This document shows positions 35,180 to 44,145 of a DNA stretch of 64,000 bases, piece after piece; within the stretch, counting starts at the first letter, position 1, and every line of letters begins with the position of its first letter. The notes under the pieces were generated by a model. It was not told the origin of the DNA and did not search any database. It saw only the letters and a list, made by a program, of their open reading frames with translations. Source of the stretch: Demetria terragena DSM 11295 (GTDB taxonomy: Bacteria > Actinomycetota > Actinomycetes > Actinomycetales > Dermatophilaceae); the NCBI RefSeq assembly GCF_000376825.1, contig NZ_AQXW01000003.1, forward strand, positions 62,001 to 126,000, read 5' to 3'. The translations under genes were made by a program, and so were the position numbers.

Positions 35180-35824
35180 CTAGGCCGGGAGGAGATCCAC
35201 CGTCAACGGCGGCTGCGTCTTGTCGCGGATCTCTTCCTCGGTGACCCCAGGCGCGAGTTCGCGCAGGACGAGCCCCTCGGGTGTCACGTCGATGACGGCC
35301 AGGTCGGTGATGATCCGGTCGACCACGCCCTTCCCGGTGAAAGGCAGCGAGCACTCGTTGACGATCTTGTGCGTACCGTCTTTGGCGACGTGATCCATGA
35401 GCACGATGACGCGCCGAGCGCCGTGCACGAGATCCATGGCGCCACCCATGCCCTTGACCATCTTTCCGGGGATCATCCAGTTGGCGATGTCGCCGACTCG
35501 GGAGACCTGCATGGCGCCCAGGATGGCGGCGTCGACCTTGCCGCCACGGATCATGCCGAACGATGTGGCCGAGTCGAAGACGGACGCGCCGCGGCGCAAG
35601 GTGACCGTCTCCTTGCCCGCATTGATGAGGTCCGGATCTTCCTCTCCCGCAAGGGGATAGGCGCCGACGCCCAAGAGACCGTTCTCCGACTGGAGGACGA
35701 GTTCAACATCGTCGTCGACGTAGTTGGGCACCAAGGTCGGCATGCCGATCCCAAGGTTGACGTAGTCGCCGTCGGCGAGTTCGCGCGCCGCGCGCGCTGC
35801 CATCTGCTCTCGGGTCAAGGCCAT
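35180..35824 (-). CDS. scoB: 3-oxoacid CoA-transferase subunit B
   Basis: This 214-residue beta subunit carries the catalytic glutamate in [13 protein letters not shown], plus [18 protein letters not shown] and [15 protein letters not shown]. With subunit A it transfers CoA from succinyl-CoA to a 3-oxoacid, allowing ketone-body or aromatic-degradation products to enter central metabolism. I chose ATG 35824, one base after the subunit A stop. An in-frame ATG at 35836 would overlap subunit A. Confidence 0.93.
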   Translation of the reverse strand: MALTREQMAARAARELADGDYVNLGIGMPTLVPNYVDDDVELVLQSENGLLGVGAYPLAGEEDPDLINAGKETVTLRRGASVFDSATSFGMIRGGKVDAAILGAMQVSRVGDIANWMIPGKMVKGMGGAMDLVHGARRVIVLMDHVAKDGTHKIVNECSLPFTGKGVVDRIITDLAVIDVTPEGLVLRELAPGVTEEEIRDKTQPPLTVDLLPA

Positions 35825-35825
35825 G

Positions 35826-36608
35826 TCAGCGTCCATCCTCGGGGTTGCGCACGGTGCGCTTCTCGATCTGCTTGTCGCGGGCTTGTTCGGGAGTGAGGGC
35901 CAGGACCCGTTGCACATAAATGCCCGGCAGGTGCACCTCATCAGGGTCGAGATCACCTGGTTCCACCAGTTCCTCGACTTCGGCGATAGAGATACGGGCC
36001 GCCATCGCGCAGAGCGGGTTGAAGTTGCGGGCGCTGGCGTGGAAGACCAGGTTGCCGTGCCGGTCGCCCTTCCAGGCGCGTACGAGACCGAAGTCGGTGG
36101 CGATTGAGTCCTCCAGGACGTACTCCTGGCTGGCTCCCGCGAAGTCGATGGTGCGGGTCTCCTTGGCGGGGGAGGCAAGCACGACCTGCCCCTCGGCGTC
36201 ATAGCGCCACGGCATACCACCCTCGGCGACCTGGGTGCCAACACCCGTTCGCGTGAAAAATGCTGGGATGCCGGCCCCTGCGGCCCGCAACTTCTCGGCG
36301 AGAGTTCCTTGCGGAGTGAGGCGAACTTCGATCTCGCCCTGGAGGTACTGCCGGGCGAACTCCTTGTTCTCGCCGACGTAGGAGGCGGTCACCATCGAGA
36401 TGCGCTGATCGGCGAGCAGGAGACCAAGCCCGGCGCCGTCGACGCCGCAGTTGTTGGAGACCACCCTCAGCTCTCGAGGGCCCGCTTCGTGCAGCGCTCT
36501 AATGAGAACGTTGGGAACTCCGGAGAGCCCGAATCCGCCAACGGACAGCGACGCTCCGTCGCCGATTCCCTCGATGGCAGCCGCGGGGGATGAGACCACT
36601 TTGTCCAT
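35826..36608 (-). CDS. scoA: 3-oxoacid CoA-transferase subunit A
   Basis: This 260-residue alpha subunit has [48 protein letters not shown] and [17 protein letters not shown] in the order usual for the family. It forms an operon with subunit B. The pair sits between the export genes and the Pse genes with no obvious tie to glycan synthesis. Confidence 0.93.
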   Translation of the reverse strand: MDKVVSSPAAAIEGIGDGASLSVGGFGLSGVPNVLIRALHEAGPRELRVVSNNCGVDGAGLGLLLADQRISMVTASYVGENKEFARQYLQGEIEVRLTPQGTLAEKLRAAGAGIPAFFTRTGVGTQVAEGGMPWRYDAEGQVVLASPAKETRTIDFAGASQEYVLEDSIATDFGLVRAWKGDRHGNLVFHASARNFNPLCAMAARISIAEVEELVEPGDLDPDEVHLPGIYVQRVLALTPEQARDKQIEKRTVRNPEDGR

Positions 36609-36630
36609 GCCGTCGACCTTAGCCTCAGGC

Positions 36631-37338
36631 CTACTCCAACGTGATGGGGCCCATATCCTGCGCGCCTTCAGATCGGCGGCGGCTGGCCCGCACGGCCGGA
36701 TCGGTGGTGCCCCGCAAGATCACCACTGAGCCACCGGCGCTCCACAGCGCCAACGAGGTACGCAGCACCTCGGCGAGCGATCCAGAGACGACCGCCCGTA
36801 CCGGCGATGTCGCCGCGGGCACGAGGTTGGCATACGTCCAGGATTCGTCCCGGGTTTGGAGCGCGAGGTCATCGGCGTCGGCCTCCTCGACCACCTCCAG
36901 CACGTCGGGGTACGTGGGAAGCTCCCGCGCCTCGTCGAGGGCGCCGGCCGGGATCTCGCCGGGGAAGGATCGGGCCAGGGCTGCAAGGGTGGTCACTGCG
37001 AGTTCGGTGGGTTGGGCGCCTTTCGGGTTGGTGCTGATCACGACATCAGCCCCGTCTGGGTCATCGGACACCGTGCCGCCGACAGCCCAGACGCCCAGGG
37101 CCCAGTAGAGCGTCCGCCAGTGCTCAGGCGGCAGGTCGAGCGCGACGGTTCGTCCGGGTTCGACGTCGAAGTGCTCCGCCAGGAGGTTGCCAGCCTTGGC
37201 CACCCAATTGTTCAGGACCTTCCCCGAGAGTTCGATGCGCTCGCCCTGGGTCGACCCTGGGGTGTCGTCATAGAAGGTGATGCGCGGTGCGGCCGGGTCT
37301 TCCCGGAGCAGGCGGGGCAGTACCTCGTGGGGATGCAC
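36631..37338 (-). CDS. TIGR03089 family protein
   Basis: This 235-residue protein resembles the N-terminal part of acyl-CoA synthetases (RITFYDDTPGSTQGERIELS, NNWVAKAGNLLAEHFDVEPG, VALDLPPEHWRTLYWALGVW) but lacks the ATP-binding and adenylation motifs. This is the actinobacterial TIGR03089 family of unknown function. The C-terminus ends after a Rossmann-like AVVSGSLAEVLRTSLALWSAGGS stretch. It is not expected to be an active ligase. Confidence 0.85.
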   Translation of the reverse strand: MHPHEVLPRLLREDPAAPRITFYDDTPGSTQGERIELSGKVLNNWVAKAGNLLAEHFDVEPGRTVALDLPPEHWRTLYWALGVWAVGGTVSDDPDGADVVISTNPKGAQPTELAVTTLAALARSFPGEIPAGALDEARELPTYPDVLEVVEEADADDLALQTRDESWTYANLVPAATSPVRAVVSGSLAEVLRTSLALWSAGGSVVILRGTTDPAVRASRRRSEGAQDMGPITLE

Positions 37339-37351
37339 GGAACTCCTTCGG

Positions 37352-38887
37352 TCAGGTACGCGCAGCCTCGATCGCGCGACGTACCTGGGTGATCTGGTCC
37401 AAGGTCAGGCTAGGGCGGGTCGCCCACTCCAGATTGTCCCGTACCTGTTCCAGGGTGTCGGCGCCGACGGCCATCGAGGTCACGAAGTCATGGCCCAGGA
37501 CGAAGGCGATGGCTAGATCGGCGATTCCGGTGCGCCCGAATTGCTCCGCGAGGCGAGTGAGTGTCGTGGCGAGCGGGTGGTCTGGTGCGAACAGTCGGCC
37601 GCCGCCAAATCCGCCGTATGTCGTCACGACAACATCCCGCTCGGACAGATCAGCGCCGAGGTCAGCCCACGGCGGGTCGACCACCGACATCGGGATCTCG
37701 AGGTATCCCAACTCTGGGAGGGCGAGCGCGTCGCGTAGTTCGCTGGGCGAGGTGACGGTGACACCAACTCTGCCGACGACGCCCTCCGCGTGGTAGTCGA
37801 GGAGGCGTTGCCAGGCCGCACCTGAGCCAGCGTGCGCGTCGGTCACGGAGGGAAACAAGGCTGCGGCCATGGACCGCCGGCCGAGACTGGCAAAACTGCG
37901 CTCCAGGTGTGCGCTGACCGATTGAGTAACCGTCTCATCATGGTTGGCGTCGGCCGGTGCCAGTCGGCAGATGACCGAGAGGCGTCGGGTCAGTTGTGGA
38001 TCGGCGTTCTGCTGGAGGACGCCTTCTGCTCGACCGTCGTCCTGCAGGAGGTCGACGTGCGTGACTCCACGATTGACCGCGGCCGCCAGCATGGCGCGGA
38101 TGACCTCCGCGCGCGGTGCAGGCGAGTTTGCCAATTGGTCTCCACCGATCACTACGGCGCTTTGACCCAGCTCTGATCGGTCGCGGACCGGGACGCTGGG
38201 GCCGTCGGTGAATTCGGCTTGGGCAAGACGCCGAATGATCGAGGGCCACGGTGCCGCGACGGGATCGGTGAGGTCGGCAAAGACACGGCAGACGCGGTCG
38301 TAGTCGGCCAGGACGTCCACGGTGCATCGATAACGGCGAGGGTCGCCAGGGTTATCGACGGGCACGTAGTCCAGGGTGGGAATGTTGCGTCGCAGCCACG
38401 GAGTGACGTGCTCGCGGTCATACGAATCAGTGGCGTGGGCGCCCGCGCTGCGAAGGTCCTTGACCGAGAACACTTCACAACCCAAGCCCTCGGGCACGTG
38501 GGCCACGTCGACGCGGCCATAGCCATAGCCGCCCGCGGACATGGCCGCTGCGAGTTCGTCGATCAACGTCGCGTCGCCGACGGGGTTGTCACCGGTCAGC
38601 CGGACGACGGTGTCGACATCGCTGAGATCGCTTGTCGCTGCGAGGAACCGGCCGAGGACATCATCAAGATCTCCGCGGACCACATCGATGCCAGCGCGAG
38701 ACAAGTGGTCGGCGATTCGGCTGTCGTAGTGTTCCTGGCTGGTGGCAACCACGACCTCGTGCCCGCTGCGCGAGGCTCGTCGTGCCACCAATTCGATGAG
38801 GGGCATCCCGGCGATTGTCAGCAGCGCCTTGCCGGGAAGGCGCGATGAGTTGAGCCGGGATTGGATGACAACGCGGGTGCGGGTCAC
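37352..38887 (-). CDS. pseF: PseF/SpsF-type cytidylyltransferase fused to a degenerate aldo/keto-reductase domain
   Basis: This 511-residue protein should activate pseudaminic acid with CTP to CMP-Pse. The N-terminal domain (1 to about 230) has the SpsF/CMP-NeuA-like nucleotide loop VVIQSRLNSSRLPGKALL, VVRGDLDDVLGRF and VRLTGDNPVGDATLIDEL. From about 245 the protein folds like an aldo/keto reductase (start QSAVVIGGDQLA; GVTHVDLLQDDGRAEG aligning with the DTA..YG region). However, the catalytic Tyr aligns with Asp, the Lys with Arg (VICRLA), and the His position is not conserved (AALFPS). The second domain therefore looks catalytically dead. It is the last gene of the pseG-pseF minus-strand pair; its start overlaps the pseG stop by 4 bp. 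Confidence 0.8.
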   Translation of the reverse strand: MTRTRVVIQSRLNSSRLPGKALLTIAGMPLIELVARRASRSGHEVVVATSQEHYDSRIADHLSRAGIDVVRGDLDDVLGRFLAATSDLSDVDTVVRLTGDNPVGDATLIDELAAAMSAGGYGYGRVDVAHVPEGLGCEVFSVKDLRSAGAHATDSYDREHVTPWLRRNIPTLDYVPVDNPGDPRRYRCTVDVLADYDRVCRVFADLTDPVAAPWPSIIRRLAQAEFTDGPSVPVRDRSELGQSAVVIGGDQLANSPAPRAEVIRAMLAAAVNRGVTHVDLLQDDGRAEGVLQQNADPQLTRRLSVICRLAPADANHDETVTQSVSAHLERSFASLGRRSMAAALFPSVTDAHAGSGAAWQRLLDYHAEGVVGRVGVTVTSPSELRDALALPELGYLEIPMSVVDPPWADLGADLSERDVVVTTYGGFGGGRLFAPDHPLATTLTRLAEQFGRTGIADLAIAFVLGHDFVTSMAVGADTLEQVRDNLEWATRPSLTLDQITQVRRAIEAART

Positions 38888-39951
38888 GCGTCCCTCCGCG
38901 GGTCGGTGGTGGACAAGAGACGTTCGATGTCGGTCACGACACGTTGCCGACCACGACCATCGACGAGGCGTTGGCCGCGCTGGCTCAGAGTCTGTCGCTG
39001 CGCTGGGTCACTGAGGAGCCGCCTCAGCGTATCGACCGCTGCGCGACGCGCATCAGGTTGTTGTCGCAGGTCATCCAGAAGCCCAAGGCCAGCGACAACA
39101 CCGTGCTCAACAGTGGCGCGGTAGCCCGGCGCCTGGTTATCGACGACGCACACCGCTGCGGTCGGGACTCCCAAGCAGAGCAATTCCCAGATCGAGGATC
39201 CGGACGCTGAGACGGCGAGGTCGGAGTTCGCCGCGATCCGTGCGAGATCAGGGTCGGGCGGTATGGCGTGCACGGCCTGTTCGGGACCATGGTCAAGGTC
39301 GCTCAAAGCTGCCCGGACGTTGGAGTCGGATGCTATGGCAGTCACGGACACCGGGCGCTCGGTCTCTAAGAGAAGTGGCACGACGGCGCCTGAGGCTTCG
39401 AAGGGGTCGGTGCCGCCAAACACTGTCAGGACCCGGAGCGGAGCCTCCGTCGTGCGTGGCGGGGTAGCCGCAATGCGCGCGAGCACCGAGTCGCGAAACA
39501 GTGCGTACTCGATCCCGGCCAGCGCCGAGGAGTGCTGGGGCAGCGGATCCGGCGGTTTGGCGCCGAGGTTCTGATCGACATAGAGATGCGCGAACTGGGC
39601 TGAACCAAAATCGTGGTCAACCATCGCCACTACGAATATGCCTGCAGCGCGGAGGGATTCGCCAGAGTCGAGGTCGAGGTCGTACCCATCGAGCACGACG
39701 ACATCCAGACCGAGCCGGTGCGCGAGGTCAGCGAGACTGGAGGGGGCCGATGGGGCGTCGTGAATCTCGATCCCGTGATCGGCGTAGGCGGCCGCAAGCC
39801 AGGGCACATCAATCACCCCCAGCGCGACGATCGTGCAGCCGCGCTGTGCGAGCTCCTCAGCGAGAGCGAGCAGCCGGACGGCATGGCCCACGCCCGTGCC
39901 GTGCCCAGCATCACAGCGAAGGCCGACGCGCGTCGCGGCGAGCGGCTGCAT
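38884..39951 (-). CDS. pseG: UDP-2,4-diacetamido-2,4,6-trideoxy-beta-L-altropyranose hydrolase
   Basis: This 355-residue GT-B-like hydrolase should release UDP from the bis-acetamido altrose intermediate, giving the free sugar used by PseI. The catalytic motif GVGHAVR (20-26, with His23) is intact. VFGGTDPFEASGAVVPL and SASGSSIWELLCLGVPTAAV form the nucleotide-binding C-terminal half. AAAGGA precedes ATG 39951. It is divergent from pseB across a 129-bp promoter region. Confidence 0.85.
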   Translation of the reverse strand: MQPLAATRVGLRCDAGHGTGVGHAVRLLALAEELAQRGCTIVALGVIDVPWLAAAYADHGIEIHDAPSAPSSLADLAHRLGLDVVVLDGYDLDLDSGESLRAAGIFVVAMVDHDFGSAQFAHLYVDQNLGAKPPDPLPQHSSALAGIEYALFRDSVLARIAATPPRTTEAPLRVLTVFGGTDPFEASGAVVPLLLETERPVSVTAIASDSNVRAALSDLDHGPEQAVHAIPPDPDLARIAANSDLAVSASGSSIWELLCLGVPTAAVCVVDNQAPGYRATVEHGVVAGLGLLDDLRQQPDARRAAVDTLRRLLSDPAQRQTLSQRGQRLVDGRGRQRVVTDIERLLSTTDPRRDA

Positions 39952-39997
39952 GGAGTCCTTTCGGTGGTGGCGGGTGAATAGGTCGGATCAATTCTCA

Positions 39998-40025
39998 ATG
40001 TTAGCCTCGGCGTTGTCTTAGGCAA
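39998..40025 (-). promoter_or_regulatory. Candidate promoter for pseG-pseF
   Basis: On the minus strand TTGCCT (40025-40020) and TAACAT (40003-39998) are separated by 16 bp, giving a start about 40 nt before pseG. It lies in the region shared with divergent pseB. Confidence 0.4.
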
Positions 40026-40080
40026 ATGCCGGAGGCACTATTGCTCGCGCCACACTCAAGCAGCCACAGGAGCTAGTACA

Positions 40081-41070
40081 TTGAGCGTTCTGGAAGGGTC
40101 GTCCATCCTTGTCACCGGGGGCACCGGGTCGTTTGGAAAGGCGCTGATCCGGCGCTTGCTTGACGAGGTCAAGCCACAGCGGATCGTTGTCTATTCGCGC
40201 GACGAATTAAAGCAATGGGAAGTTCGCCAACTGTTCAACGACGATTCACGTTTGCGATTCTTCATTGGCGATGTCCGAGACCTGGATCGGCTCAACCGCG
40301 CGACGCACGGCGTCGACTACGTCGTTCACGCGGCTGCGCTCAAGCAGGTAGACACCGGCGAGTACAACCCGTCAGAATTCGTCAAGACCAACGTTCACGG
40401 TAGCCAGAACGTGATCGAGGCGTGCATCAACAACAATGTCAAGAAGGTTGTCGCCCTCTCGACGGACAAGGCATCCAGCCCGATCAATCTGTACGGTGCG
40501 ACGAAACTGACCGCGGACAAGTTGTTCACGCTCGGAAACCACTATGCTGCGGCCTACGACACACGATTTGCGGTCGTACGCTACGGAAACGTCACCGGTT
40601 CGCGCGGATCAATCATTCCGAAGTTCAAGGCGCTCCACGAGGCAGGGAAGTCCTTGCCTATCACTGACTTGCGGTGCACCCGCTTCCTCATCACCTTGCC
40701 CCAGGCCGTCGATATGGTCCTGGACACCTTTGAGTTGATGCAGGGCGGTGAGTTGGTGGTACCGCACATCCCGTCCCACAAGGTGACCGACCTCGCCCAG
40801 GCCATCGCTCCCGGCGCGAAGATGCATGACATCGGCCTCCGTCCGGGGGAGAAGCTGCACGAAGAGATGATCTCGCCGGAAGAGGGCCGTCGGGCGATCA
40901 CGGTGATGGATGGCAAGTACTACATCCTGGAACCCGAGCTGGCGACCTGGGGCTACGTCAAGCGTACGGACGGGACACCTGTCGAGGACGGCTTCCACTG
41001 CGCCTCCGACAAGAACGACATCTGGTATGACGCGGAGGACATTCGCGAGATCCTGAACCTCGAAGTCTGA
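40081..41070 (+). CDS. pseB: UDP-N-acetylglucosamine 4,6-dehydratase (inverting)
   Basis: This 329-residue SDR enzyme catalyses the first Pse step, C4 oxidation, C6 dehydration and C5 epimerisation of UDP-GlcNAc. Visible are the NADP-binding GGTGSFG (13-19), the Asp129-Lys130 catalytic pair in STDKASSPIN, and Tyr138...Lys142 in NLYGATKL, as in the FlaA1/PseB class. Length matches the family. The start is TTG 40081 with AGGAG about 8 nt upstream, and the N-terminus then aligns with the beta strand. pseC follows after 7 bp. Confidence 0.9.
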   Translation: MSVLEGSSILVTGGTGSFGKALIRRLLDEVKPQRIVVYSRDELKQWEVRQLFNDDSRLRFFIGDVRDLDRLNRATHGVDYVVHAAALKQVDTGEYNPSEFVKTNVHGSQNVIEACINNNVKKVVALSTDKASSPINLYGATKLTADKLFTLGNHYAAAYDTRFAVVRYGNVTGSRGSIIPKFKALHEAGKSLPITDLRCTRFLITLPQAVDMVLDTFELMQGGELVVPHIPSHKVTDLAQAIAPGAKMHDIGLRPGEKLHEEMISPEEGRRAITVMDGKYYILEPELATWGYVKRTDGTPVEDGFHCASDKNDIWYDAEDIREILNLEV

Positions 41071-41077
41071 GGCGCCC

Positions 41078-42214
41078 ATGTCGATGCTTCCCTATGGGCG
41101 TCAGTCCATCTCGGACGATGATGTCAAGGCTGTCGCGGAGGTCCTTCGAGGCGATTGGTTGACCACCGGTCCGGCCGTGGACAGGTTCGAGAAGGAATTG
41201 GGGGCCGTCGCTGGACAGTCGAACCCGGCTGTCGCTGTCACTTCAGGGACCGCCGCTTTGCACGTCGCGTATGCAGCGGCAGGCGTTGGACCGGGGGATG
41301 AAGTCATCACGAGTCCGTTGACGTTCCTCGCGACCGCGACGAGCGCTGCCATTCACGGCGCTACGGTCGTCTTCGCGGACGTCTGCGAGGACACCGGAAA
41401 TCTTGACCCCGCCGCCGTTGAGGCGCTCGTGACGGACCGGACCAAAGTCATCAGTGGAGTCGACTTTGCGGGCCATCCCATGGACGCGCCTGGACTGCGT
41501 GCCGTCGCGGATCAAGCGGGCGCCCTCCTCCTGGAGGATGCTGCGCATTCCATTGGCGGCAGCCTGGACGGGCGTCCGGTCGGGTCGCTTGCGGACCTGA
41601 CCACGTTCTCGTTCTTCCCGACCAAGAACCTGACCACGGCCGAAGGCGGTGCCGTGGTCGCCCTGGACCCTGACATCGCGCGTAAGGCGCGGACGTTCAA
41701 GGGCATCGGAATGGTCCGGGACCCCGATCGGCTCCGGACGACTGACGAAGGCCCGTGGTGGTACGAGATGCCTGACCTCGGGCTCAACTACCGACTTCCC
41801 GATGTGCTGTGCGCACTCGGCTCCAGCCAATTGACCCGACTGTCACAGTTCAAGGCCCGCCGCGCGCAGATCACCCAGCGCTACCACGAGGGCCTGGCTG
41901 ACGTCCCCGGCCTGCGGCTGCCGACCCAACGCGTAGGTGCGGATCCGGTCTGGCACTTCTACCCGCTGCGGGTCCTGGATGGGCGCCGCCGTGGGTTGTT
42001 TGAGCGCCTACGTGCCGAAGGAATCGGCGTCCAGGTGAACTATATTCCCGTCCATTGGCAGCCGTGGTTTGCTGACCGTGGCTATCAGCGGGGAAGTTGT
42101 CCAGTGGCCGAGACCTACTACGAGCAGGAGATCAGTTTGCCCATGTTCCCTGACCTGTTGGATGCGGACGTCGATCGGGTGATCGACGGCATTCGTAGAC
42201 ACTTCGGAGCCTGA
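41078..42214 (+). CDS. pseC: UDP-4-amino-4,6-dideoxy-N-acetyl-beta-L-altrosamine transaminase
   Basis: This 378-residue DegT/DnrJ/EryC1-type PLP aminotransferase should aminate the PseB product at C4. The PLP lysine is Lys183 in SFFPTKNLTTAEGG. LEDAAHSIGGSLDGRPVG supplies the Asp-His cofactor contacts, and SGTAALHVAYAA binds the phosphate. Length and order fit PseC. Its TGA overlaps the next gene's ATG by one base. Confidence 0.9.
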   Translation: MSMLPYGRQSISDDDVKAVAEVLRGDWLTTGPAVDRFEKELGAVAGQSNPAVAVTSGTAALHVAYAAAGVGPGDEVITSPLTFLATATSAAIHGATVVFADVCEDTGNLDPAAVEALVTDRTKVISGVDFAGHPMDAPGLRAVADQAGALLLEDAAHSIGGSLDGRPVGSLADLTTFSFFPTKNLTTAEGGAVVALDPDIARKARTFKGIGMVRDPDRLRTTDEGPWWYEMPDLGLNYRLPDVLCALGSSQLTRLSQFKARRAQITQRYHEGLADVPGLRLPTQRVGADPVWHFYPLRVLDGRRRGLFERLRAEGIGVQVNYIPVHWQPWFADRGYQRGSCPVAETYYEQEISLPMFPDLLDADVDRVIDGIRRHFGA

Positions 42215-43062
42215 TGCACCACGCCAACCACTTCTACGGGCACGCGCACATCATGGCGCGCTACACCGGCTTGGCCGAGGTGCCGCGCATCTGGGGCTAC
42301 CTGCAACATGGCTGGAATACCTACGACGGGTTTGCTGTCGGCACCAAGTTCGCGCCGAATTATCCACGCCTGGTGTGGAGTTCGTCGGTAGCGCGTCGCG
42401 CCTGGAGCCTTGGCCTGCGACAGAACATCGTGGTTGCCGCACCCTGGGCATACTTGCTGGAGTTGGAAGGGGTCAGCACGGCCAATGCCGGGATAGACGA
42501 CCGCGAGGGCACGATTGTCTACCCCTTCCATGGGTGGGAGGGTCAGAGCATCATCGGCGACCACGAGCTCTACCTCCAGCAAGTGCGGGAGGTAGAGGGC
42601 GATGTGCCGATCACGATGTGTCTCTACTGGAACGAATATCGCGACCCGGCGGTCCGGTCGATCTATGAGGATGCGGGCTTCCGGGTGATCTCCCACGGCG
42701 AGCGCGGGTACCTGTGGAAGGACACCGATGTGCACTTCCTCGACAAGCAGCTCGCTGAGGTGCGGCGGCATAAGCGAGTCGTCAGTAACCGCCTAGGAAG
42801 CGCTCTGATCTACGGCGCCAGTGTGGGGTGCGAAGTCGGAATCTATGGCGATCCGATGATCCTAGAAGCCGAGCGAGTGGCGCTCGGCGGTCGCGAGAAA
42901 CAAATCCGGCTGTTCCCCGAGCTGCACCAACCCTTCGTGCCGCAGGACTACGCGCAGGCGCTCGCGCGCGCCGAGTTGGGGCAGGACGAGATGTTGTGCG
43001 CGGAGGAGATTCGTGACCTCTTCGGCTGGCGCGATGCCGTGCGCGGCTCGCTGGAATCGTAG
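42214..43062 (+). CDS. Uncharacterised protein in the pse operon, possible glycosyltransferase
   Basis: This 282-residue soluble protein is coupled to pseC by a one-base overlap. It is rich in aromatic residues: GYLQHGWNTYDGF (about 27-39), LRQNIVVAAPWAYLLE and a later SALIYGASVGCEVGIYGDPM, which resembles the donor-binding half of GT-B glycosyltransferases. The LYWNEYRDPAVRSIYEDAGF segment could be the interdomain region. No cysteine cluster, signal peptide or membrane helix. It could transfer Pse or another sugar, or modify the sugar. I do not assign a family. Confidence 0.6.
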   Translation: MHHANHFYGHAHIMARYTGLAEVPRIWGYLQHGWNTYDGFAVGTKFAPNYPRLVWSSSVARRAWSLGLRQNIVVAAPWAYLLELEGVSTANAGIDDREGTIVYPFHGWEGQSIIGDHELYLQQVREVEGDVPITMCLYWNEYRDPAVRSIYEDAGFRVISHGERGYLWKDTDVHFLDKQLAEVRRHKRVVSNRLGSALIYGASVGCEVGIYGDPMILEAERVALGGREKQIRLFPELHQPFVPQDYAQALARAELGQDEMLCAEEIRDLFGWRDAVRGSLES

Positions 43063-43072
43063 CCCGAGCGCG

Positions 43073-44125
43073 TTAGACCAAGTCCCAGGTGAACGCCGTG
43101 CCCTTCGCGACGTCATGTTGGAAGGTGCGTCCTTCAACGCGCGAAAACTCCTCTGGCGCAATCCCGTTGGCCGGTCGGATGGATCGGACGTTGTCTGGCC
43201 CCACGATGTCGCCGGCGGCAACGTCCGTCACGACGTAGAGCGACCGGCGGAACCGTAGACCTTCCTTCTCCTGCTGTCGCGCACCGATGCGGGCCTGGCC
43301 GAGGCACTGCCACCCGATCTCGGTCTGTTGAACTAGCGAGGCGAGCTCGGCAGGCTCCGAGGAGAACGATGAATCAACGCCGCCCCCGTCACGCTGCATC
43401 GTGACGTGCTTCTCCACGACACAGGCGCCGAGCGCGACGGCAGCGACCGCAGCACCGATCCCGACAGTGTGATCGGAGTAGCCGACCAAGGTGCCAAAGG
43501 CATCAGCCATGACCGGGATGCCTCGCAGGTTGGACTCGCTGGGGTCGGCCGGGTAGTTGGCCGTGCACGCCAGGACGACGATCTGGTCGTTGCCCGTGCT
43601 TCGCGCTGCGTCGACCGCAGCGCTGATCTCCTGGAGTGATGCCATCCCGGTCGAGATGATGATCGGCTTGCCTTTGCTGGCGGCGAGTCTGATCAGAGGG
43701 AGATCGACGATCTCTGATGAGGCGATCTTGTAGGCCGGAGTGCCGAGGTCCTCGAGGAGATCAATCGCGGTGGGGTCGAAGGGGGAGGAGAAGACGGTGA
43801 TGCCCGCCTTGTGCGCTTCTTCGAAAATGGGGGCGTGCCACGCCCACGGCGTGTGTGCCTCGGTATAGAGATCCCACAGTGTCCGGCCGCCCCACAAGTC
43901 ATGATCCTGCGACAGCCGGAAATCGGGGGCATCAGAGTCGATCGTGATGGTCTGCGGTGTGTACGTCTGCAGTTTGACCGCGTCGGCGCCCTGTTCGGCG
44001 GCCATTCGGACGATCGCTAGCGCTTGGTCGAGCGATCCGTCGTGGTTGCCCGACATTTCGGCAATGATGTAGGGCTTCTGATTCGGTCCGATGGTTCGAC
44101 CGGCAAGGGTGATGCTCCGCGTCAT
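43073..44125 (-). CDS. pseI: Pseudaminic acid synthase
   Basis: This 350-residue NeuB-family enzyme should condense the PseG product with phosphoenolpyruvate to form pseudaminic acid. The TIM-barrel domain has IIAEMSGNHDGSLDQA (about 20-35), VKLQTYTPQTITID and VGYSDHTVGIGAAVAAV. The metal-binding KHVTMQRDGGGVDSSFS stretch matches the PseI subgroup rather than sialic acid synthases. A C-terminal SAF/antifreeze-like domain (about 285-345) closes the active site. It lies 20 bp after pseH, in a minus-strand pair. Confidence 0.9.
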   Translation of the reverse strand: MTRSITLAGRTIGPNQKPYIIAEMSGNHDGSLDQALAIVRMAAEQGADAVKLQTYTPQTITIDSDAPDFRLSQDHDLWGGRTLWDLYTEAHTPWAWHAPIFEEAHKAGITVFSSPFDPTAIDLLEDLGTPAYKIASSEIVDLPLIRLAASKGKPIIISTGMASLQEISAAVDAARSTGNDQIVVLACTANYPADPSESNLRGIPVMADAFGTLVGYSDHTVGIGAAVAAVALGACVVEKHVTMQRDGGGVDSSFSSEPAELASLVQQTEIGWQCLGQARIGARQQEKEGLRFRRSLYVVTDVAAGDIVGPDNVRSIRPANGIAPEEFSRVEGRTFQHDVAKGTAFTWDLV

Positions 44126-44145
44126 AGGACCACAATAACCTGCGG

